Positions 58,178-64,000 of a stretch of DNA of 64,000 nucleotides are shown here, piece by piece. Where the stretch lies: positions 186,001-250,000 of the forward strand of contig QNQO01005827.1 of assembly GCA_003290165.1 (NCBI GenBank), read 5' to 3'. The DNA is from Berberis thunbergii. Lineage: Eukaryota; Streptophyta; Magnoliopsida; Ranunculales; Berberidaceae. A program made the position numbers and the translations under genes. Position 1 is the first letter of the stretch. Each line of letters starts with the position of its first letter. A model generated the notes under the pieces. That model worked only from the letters and a program-made list of their open reading frames with translations. It searched no databases and was not told the DNA's origin.

Positions 58178-59254
58178 ATGGCGTCTTCTGCGTCTAAGCA
58201 TCAAGCCCCTCTTTTTTATGCCATTTCCCTTTCTCAAAAGTTCACTCCATTGAACCAAGAAGAAGAAGCTACTGGTTCTTCTATGACCAGTTTTACAAAG
58301 CCGCAAACTTCAACACCAAATCTATACATTCCAAAAGCATGCTTGGAGTATATCACCATGATAGAACCATCCATGTATGCCTTTGTTAAAGAGCCCCAGC
58401 TCATTGCCAAGAATTTGTTTCTTCAACAACAACAGTTTGAAGAAGCAGATACCCACAAGTCACAAGAATTCTATGAGTTCATTCTCGTAGATTCAGATTC
58501 TGTCATAGTCACTCATCACTATGACAAAGACAATTCAGAAAGTATTGCATTCTCCAAATGCCAGGTCCTCAAAGTTCTCTCAGAGGTTGATTGGAATCAG
58601 CTTCCCCACTACCACAAGAAGTTCACTGTGAACTATGTTCCTTAGACGTACAATTATCTTGACTATAAGCTTGCTTGGTCAAGAGCTTTCTTTATACAAT
58701 CACAAAACTGTGGCCATTCCTAGTTTTTTCTGTTCTGTCAGAAGTTCAAACAAAAGATTGTTCCTCTGTGGTTCCAACACTGTTGGTGGAGCCATTTTGG
58801 TTCAATCCAAGACATTCTTCCTCCGGCTGTTCAAGAAGGATGGAAGATTTTCCAAGAAAAATACCAACCGCCAATTCCTGTAACTGAACAGGTGTTGTCC
58901 CTTTGGTTCTTCATCAGGTCCAGTTTGTCCTGGATCTTATGCTGGGATTATAATTGCTTAGCTCTTTGCAAACCCTACCAATCAAAACAAGCTCCAATGT
59001 GGTTCTGTCGCCGTTTCAAAGTCAAATGGCGGGCACAATTTGACCACTCCAAAGTAACAAAGGAAGGAGTACTTCGCCTCTTCTCAGGCAACAAGCATTC
59101 TCCTGCTCCTCAGGTGAATCCTATTGAACCTCCCTCAGAGGCAAAACTTCTTAGACAACACGTCAGGAAGCAACTTAGAGGTAAACCTACCAAGGCTCAA
59201 CTGTTTGAGACTCTATCTAAGATATGCTCAGAAGAGTTCGATGAAGAAGACTAA
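58178..59254 (+). pseudogene. Pararetroviral downstream ORF (ORF2-like), function unknown
   Basis: ATG 58178 begins about 70 nt after the end of the RNase H frame. The frame is open to 58645 (SLSQKFTPLNQEEEATGSSM, and later an LSEVDWNQLPHYHKKFTVNY stretch). After stops and a shift around 58640-58890, a basic C-terminal block (FCRRFKVKWRAQFDHSKVTK) ends in an acidic EEFDEED at TAA 59252-59254. A separate ORF after the polyprotein is a feature of florendoviruses, in which its role is not known. I recognise no domain. Confidence 0.6.
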
Positions 59255-59837
59255 CCAACAGTACCTCTCAATGAGGATGACTATTATAACGTTTTTTCTC
59301 CCATCGATTAATGGACCCACTGTCCGTTATCTCAAGAGGCATTATCTGCTAGCTCTCCTACAAGACAAAGAACTTTCGGTGCAGACAAACCGACAACATC
59401 TTTCAAAGGCATCACGTGAAGCCATTGTTCACCCACTACAAAAGCAACTACAGGATAAAGCATCCAACAGTACCTGCCAGCAATCACATGCGAATAGTAT
59501 TCGCATCTCAATTATTCTACAAAGGACAAATCATCCACCAACCCTATCCTCCAGCGAAGCTTATCTTCGTTTGGTCCCTTTCTATAAATAGATGTATGTT
59601 TTCAATAATAGGGTAAGCAAGTTTCGAATGTGAAAATCCTTACACCTTTTCCTTATAAGTTTTAAGCTTTCATCTCTGTAATCTTTCTTGTATATTCTTT
59701 TATCTATCAATCTATCATTTTATATTTCTTTTAAACCTCTCTTAGAACTGTTTCCTCTGAACAACTCGTTATTATAGATTAAGTCCTAGAATCGGCACCG
59801 TTCAATCTAACAGTTCACAGAGAATTTCTGAAATTTT
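59255..59837 (+). promoter_or_regulatory. Pararetroviral intergenic region with TATA box
   Basis: Noncoding stretch between the last ORF and the terminal repeat. TATAAATA at 59583-59590 is a good promoter TATA box for the pregenomic RNA and lies about 350 nt before the primer site of the right repeat. A GCGAATAGTATTCGC palindrome sits upstream at 59489-59503. The left end of the insertion begins downstream of this promoter, so only the right copy of the control region is present. Confidence 0.6.
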
Positions 59838-60021
59838 GTTTTGTAATTTCATTCCTGCTTTAATTTTCTGCATTTTTATACTATTTATCATCTCTGTTCT
59901 CTATCTTATCTCCTGTTAGTAGTCCTGGGTAAAAATTGGTATCAAAGCCATGTTTCCGTTTCTCCGGGGGGAAGTAAGTGGTGAGTCCTAGGTATCATTG
60001 GTCAGTCGTTGATAGCGTTGG
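59838..60021 (+). repeat. Pararetrovirus terminal redundancy, right copy
   Basis: Matches 52341-52524 over 184 bp with five substitutions. It includes the second primer site at 59937-59957, where TGGTATCAAAGC has G changed to A relative to the canonical motif. It ends at GATAGCGTTGG, after which similarity stops abruptly. Confidence 0.92.
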
Positions 60022-60029
60022 TAATTAAA

Positions 60030-60801
60030 CTTTATGGCCTCCTGAATAACTCCTTGTTTAAATACCCCTTTCTTGTGAACTCTCTTTATAAAGAGATTTT
60101 TTTCTACTTGTTGGAGATATTAAATACTAACTATAGATATCGATGTAATCGATTCTTTCTCTCCCTTTACTTGCATAGGGAACGCACATGAGCTAAGGAC
60201 CATCGTTGTGGTGGCCAATGACACTCCGATGCTAAAGTTGGACAAGGCTGGTGGAAAGCTTAAAGATGTAAATTGGGTTATGTAGTGTACATCTTTTTGT
60301 CAAACTTGTGTCTTATTTATAATGCGAGAGTCCTCGTTTGTCTAGGTCTTAGATACCGTAGTTTAAAAAAAAGATATTGCTGGAGATCCTTTATTAGTTG
60401 GGAGTCGTCTATGTAGGAGAGTTTCCCTACACGACTTGTGCTCTTAGATCCGCAGAAGAGATTTCCCTTTTGGAGTGTTGTCCATGCAATGAAGTTTCCA
60501 TACATGATTTATATTCTAGGATATGTTTCCTAGTTGGAACCAATGTGTTGCTAGCTTGCCCATCTTAGGAGATCCCCCAGATACTTGCCTGATTAGGTCT
60601 TATGGGTATTGGCTTTACCATGTGACGTGTGGGCTTAATAGGGCATTGCAACTTGGATCCAACCTTTTGAATTCTGCCAATATGGGCTTATTGTTGTCTG
60701 GGTCTTACTAGGTTTAGTGGACATTTGAACCCACTTTGTCATGCTGACGAGATCTTAGTGACTTGCGTACGGTGCAGATTAAAGGACGGTTTGGTGTATC
60801 A
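60030..60801 (-). repeat. Inverted Tat LTR (same family as 51264-51980)
   Basis: Its reverse complement begins TGATACACCAAACCGTCC and carries GGCAAGTATCTG, GGTTCCAACTAGGAA, ATCTAAGAGCACAAG, GACTCCCAACTAATAAAGG and GGCCACCACAACGATGGTCC in the same order as the LTR at 51264. It could be a solo LTR or one end of a second, opposite element. No Tat coding sequence is attached on either side in the window. The viral insertion ends about 10 bp away. Confidence 0.75.
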
Positions 60802-61144
60802 TTAGATATATTATCAGAAAATGGCCAAAAGGATCCAATTTCAGTTTTGGGTTATCAGATATGATCCGTTAGGTTTTTTGTGCAACTTAAAGACACCACA
60901 CTCGATCTATTCATAATGGCTCAACACTTCAATGTCTCCAACCGTCGTGCACAAAGTTCCTTATTTGATCTTTATCTTTGATATATTGAAAGATATAGAA
61001 AGGGAGAATAAAGATATGAGAGAAATCTTTAGGGGGAGAGGAAAGTTGTTGTGTAGATATTGTCGAGAAAAATTTTGTGAAGGAGAAGGAAATCTGTGAG
61101 AGTGATTGAACAAGAGTTGTTGAAGGAGGTGAAAGATGAAGATA
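60802..61144. other. DNA between the inverted LTR and the second CACTA end
   Basis: No gene recognised. A 91-codon minus frame (60929-61204) runs into the CACTA end and is probably chance. Confidence 0.4.
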
Positions 61145-61434
61145 CACTACACCAAAAATGCCCATTAGCAACGGTTTTAAACCGTGGGGGTAACCCATTG
61201 TCACGGCTTAGAGCCGTGGGCTGTAAAGGCGACGCTAAATCCCTAGTAACGGCTAAAACCGTAGCTAAAATATTAGCAACGGTTTTATCTCGAGGACGGT
61301 TGATGCTTTAGCCACGGTTATAAACCGTTGCCACAATCTTAGCCACGGTTCTAAGACGTTGCAATTGTTTTAACAACGGTTTTAAGCCGTGGCAAGGTAG
61401 CCACGGTTTTAAGCCGTGGCAATTTTTTTTTCAA

Positions 61435-61465
<31 letters not shown>

Positions 61466-61689
61466 TTTTGCTATCAAATGACTTTATAAGTTTTATTTCT
61501 AGAAAATAAAAATTTTAATGTGCCAAACTTAAACATTTCCATGAATGGAGGCAAAGTAATGTAATTAATAAGATAATGTATTACATTGAGTCACAAAATT
61601 TATCAAATAATATCTCAAATACAATGACACACACAAACTTAAATATCTCAAATACAAAGAAAATGGAACAACATCATTGGTTCTCTACT

Positions 61690-61850
61690 CTTGAAGTTTG
61701 CATAGTTCATTGAAAGCTTCAAATATGTCAATGCTAGACTGGTGAATGGTGCACACTACAGTTCGTCCTGTGTCCACTGTGTTTCTCACTGTTCTCATCA
61801 TAATTGCTGCTGCTCTAGCATCAAGTCCAGAGGTTGGCTCGTCCAGAGGT
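61690..61850 (-). pseudogene. Captured ABCG/PDR transporter exon fragment
   Basis: The minus-strand frame reads [20 protein letters not shown], then [20 protein letters not shown] and [30 protein letters not shown] and [20 protein letters not shown] are hallmark sequences of the nucleotide-binding domain of full-size plant ABCG (PDR) transporters: Walker B/D-loop followed by the H-loop His. Here the Pro of HQPS is Ser. Only about 50 codons are present; both flanks diverge at once. The source gene would encode an ATP-driven plasma-membrane exporter. As with the SecA and GH1 fragments, it lies antisense just inside a CACTA end. Confidence 0.85.
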
Positions 61851-62223
61851 TGGATGAACCAAGAGTACCCATCCCAACTGAGCCACATTTCTTCCCACAC
61901 ACCAATCTGCATGTTAGCTCACTATAGTGTGTAAGCAAGGAAAAGATGTTAACAGCTGCAGCCGCCTTTTGTTTCTCCACATCTCTTGCCTCCTACTCAG
62001 CATCCAATCCTACAAGAATCAAGTCATGACGAAACAAAATTAGTTACTCGAATTGCAAATGAACAGGCAACAGAGCCACAAACATGTGACATCTAGTAAG
62101 CATTAAGAATAAAAAAACATGTAACTATGAATAGCTGCTACTAGGAAATAGTTTGTTTAACTATGCTAGAAAACACAAGGACTTCACTTATACTCAAGGG
62201 AAACAAGATTCAAGTCAAGGCAT

Positions 62224-62544
62224 CTAACACCATACTTTGGTCTTGACAGCATCATTCAATTGCATGGAAACATTAGGGGTTAAAGAAGGTAACCCACATG
62301 GATGCATTACAGCTGCTGTCATTGTTCTTAAAACAGTAATATGTCTAAAGTTTTGAAGTGGCTGATTACCATTAAAGGGCATGTTCCATCTTTGAACAAT
62401 GAAAGTGACTTTTTTGCGATCAGTTTGAGATTTGTCTCCGTGTACAGATACAGCCTTCCAACCCCTGTAAACTATAGAAATTCTTAAATGCACTAGCAGT
62501 ATTATCGGGAATAAGTATGGAAACCTCCCCCAATTTAGCATCAT
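62224..62544 (-). pseudogene. Coding-like fragment with a DEAD-box helicase motif
   Basis: Within a 106-codon minus frame, GWKAVSVHGDKSQTDRKKV (62463-62407) closely resembles the start of the second RecA domain of plant DEAD-box RNA helicases (…SIHGDKSQ.ER…). The rest (HITVLRTMTAAVMHPCGLPS, then NVSMQLNDAVKTK) does not fit a helicase and may be a second fused fragment that I cannot name. The helicase call rests on about 18 residues. Confidence 0.4.
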
Positions 62545-63590
62545 TTACTCCAATGATGATTATGACGAACATAAAGAAGAAATAAAAAGGCAAGCAATAT
62601 CAGCATCACCGTTCAAGACTTCAATTTGACACTGCTAGACATGGAAGTTTCCTAAGAGAAGATATATTTGTCTCTTCCATGATTTTTCACTACATTGAAT
62701 AATTGCACAATAGATCCAAGGAATCTCACCTAACCTCGTGAATGCATACAAGAAAGACATCATGTTGTAACAGCAAATACAGTAAGTGAAGTCTGTACTA
62801 TTATATCTCTACTTATAGCTTACCAACATTAAATACCAAAATGCACAAGACAACAACATGGGATGCAGAAATCATTATATACAATGCAATATTCCAAACT
62901 GCTTCACTGAGCTGCTAGACAAAAGCCTTTAATCTTCCAAACTGAGGAAACTGTACTCTTGGATAGCATGCTTAGAACATGGAAAGGTACAGAAAAAAAA
63001 ATTTGAAAATTACCTTACACAAGTATTGTATAGCTCGAGAAGTCGATGCAGCTATGTCCTTTGGCAAAATATTCAAAACCTGTCACAGAAAGTTACTAGT
63101 GTAATAAGACAAAACTATACAGAAAAACTAGGAATGCATGAGAAGCTGAAACGGTTGCCAAACTAAATTAATGTCACAAAGAGAGACCCGATAAGGTCAC
63201 CTACCTCAATAGATTTCTCCTATTATCTAAAATATTCAAAATTATCGTAGTGAACAAGAATAACATAATTCTCCTGAAATAAGATAGCCCTCATTAATCC
63301 GCCAAAACTTAGTAAATACTAACCGTGTATCAATCAATGTGGTATATTTTTAGAAAAACAAATTTAAGGTTTAGGAATCATTATGATGTAATGGCAACTG
63401 CAAACTGTAAAATACTAAAGAGCATAAAAAACTAATGTATACGGATAGTAAACAAAGAGCTCTAATCTAAATTCTTGAAAGTTGAAAGCAAATAAAACCA
63501 TATAAGGAGTTCATACATCTAATAACCAAGTTTCCAAAACAAAGAAAAAACTAAATATAACTGCAAAAAAAAAAGTAAACAATAGCAGAT
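62545..63590. other. Probable CACTA cargo or intronic DNA, no gene identified
   Basis: AT-rich without a recognisable coding motif on either strand; it may be intron sequence carried with the captured exons. Confidence 0.35.
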
Positions 63591-63599
63591 TTTGGGACT

Positions 63600-63735
63600 T
63601 ACTGCAAGGGACGATATGTTGATGATGCGAGGTACGCACTGCTGCTACTGCTGCGAGGGAATCACTGCTGCTGCTGCGAGGGACGAACTGCTGCTCTGCG
63701 AGGGACGCAATGATGCGAGCTTGCTGCTGGTCGCA
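63600..63735. repeat. Short GC-rich tandem repeat CTGCTGCGAGGGACG
   Basis: Four to five imperfect copies of a 15-25 bp unit built on GCGAGGGACG and GCTGCTGCT. They give spurious Ala/Leu-rich open frames on both strands. A (GCTATT)n hexamer run follows at 63893-63917. The purpose is unknown; it may lie inside CACTA element 2. Confidence 0.6.
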
Positions 63736-64000
63736 AACCAGAGTGCGCTCTGTTTCACTGCAGAGTACCCACTGTCCTGGCAGTTATGATCTGCGGATTT
63801 TTGAATGCAATCTGGGCGCTGCATTTCACTGCTTGCACTCATTCCTGCCACAGGTCTTGGATTCCAAGCAAGTACATTACTTTAACTTGTATTTGCTATT
63901 GCTATTGCTATTGCTACTGCATATGGTACCAGCTTTGAGAACACTGTGGACTTCCCTTTATAAAAATCCCCATACCTCCATGTGAGCCAAAAACTCCATA

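Larger units (their letters stand above)
52341..60021 (+). mobile_element. Endogenous pararetrovirus (Caulimoviridae), one full genome plus 184-bp redundancy
   Basis: The 184-bp segment 52341-52524 recurs at 59838-60021 with five mismatches, so a 7497-bp unit is present once in full with a short redundancy. This length is normal for a circular caulimovirid genome. Both repeats carry the tRNA-Met primer site. Between them, in order, are movement protein, coat protein with zinc knuckle, aspartic protease, RT, RNase H and a separate downstream ORF. There is no integrase. One long polyprotein followed by a second ORF resembles the florendovirus arrangement; petuvirus-like or another genus remains possible. 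Each coding block holds stops or shifts, so this copy encodes no intact polyprotein. Confidence 0.9.
61145..64000. mobile_element. CACTA transposon terminus 2 with palindromic subterminal repeats and cargo
   Basis: CACTACACCAAAAATGCCCA at 61145 is a canonical CACTA end. About eight imperfect palindromes of the form AGC(A/C)ACGGTTTTAAACCGTGGC follow to 61425, then a TA microsatellite (61434-61457). 61470-61625 matches 19816-19985 next to terminus 1, so the two elements belong to one group. Antisense host-gene fragments follow. The other terminus is not in the window; the right limit given is the window edge. Confidence 0.75.

Noticed and set aside
1..64000. CRISPR array, bacterial operon or tRNA genes
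   Set aside because: No regularly spaced short identical repeats, no Shine-Dalgarno-linked gene strings and no cloverleaf sequences were found; the 179-bp array is a retroelement tandem repeat.

Overview
The window is nuclear DNA of a flowering plant, most likely a eudicot. It is AT-rich, intron-bearing and dominated by transposable elements. There is no bacterial-style operon structure and no tRNA or rRNA gene that I can recognise. Only the left edge looks like a host gene still under constraint: the last three exons of a GDSL esterase/lipase of the CPRD49 / isoamyl acetate-hydrolysing type (287-2040, +). A decayed tandem copy follows at 3418-4690. Almost everything else is mobile or captured DNA.

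Layout. 2.4-2.9 kb: a MITE-like insertion. 5-16 kb: AT-rich intergenic DNA holding retroelement relics, a family of long foldback (hairpin) sequences (10.5, 11.9 and 12.2 kb), an unidentified coiled-coil coding relic (12.6-13.1 kb) and a small hAT element with a perfect 8-bp target duplication (14080-14703). 16.2-19.48 kb: an L1-type LINE that is cut just after its RT catalytic motif by the terminus of a CACTA transposon. 19.48-24.9 kb: CACTA end with palindromic subterminal repeats, then antisense fragments of host genes (SecA, and a multi-exon GH1 beta-glucosidase). 25-34.8 kb: a Ty3/Gypsy element of Athila-like type on the minus strand, with a tRNA-Asp primer site and one recognisable LTR. 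36-44 kb: a second, more decayed Athila-like element on the plus strand, head-to-head with the first. 44.5-52 kb: a 5'-truncated Tat-lineage Gypsy element with a second RNase H, a ~179-bp tandem array in its 3' region, an antisense coiled-coil ORF and a 3' LTR. 52.3-60.0 kb: a full-genome-length endogenous pararetrovirus (Caulimoviridae), 7497 bp per unit with a 184-bp terminal redundancy. 60.0-60.8 kb: an inverted copy of the Tat LTR. 61.1 kb to the end: a second CACTA terminus with different palindromic repeats but the same adjoining internal sequence, again followed by antisense host-gene fragments (ABCG/PDR transporter, probable DEAD-box helicase).

How the parts relate. The elements are nested and broken, so no pathway is encoded. 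The informative signals are (i) the complete but multiply interrupted pararetrovirus beside two oppositely oriented LTRs of one Tat family; (ii) two CACTA ends, about 42 kb apart, that share internal sequence but differ completely in their subterminal repeat motif, each followed by captured host exons on the opposite strand; (iii) three foldbacks within 1.9 kb, two of which look related; and (iv) the Tat 3' tandem array, a type of sequence known to seed satellites. All homology calls come from reading motifs by eye; no database search was run.
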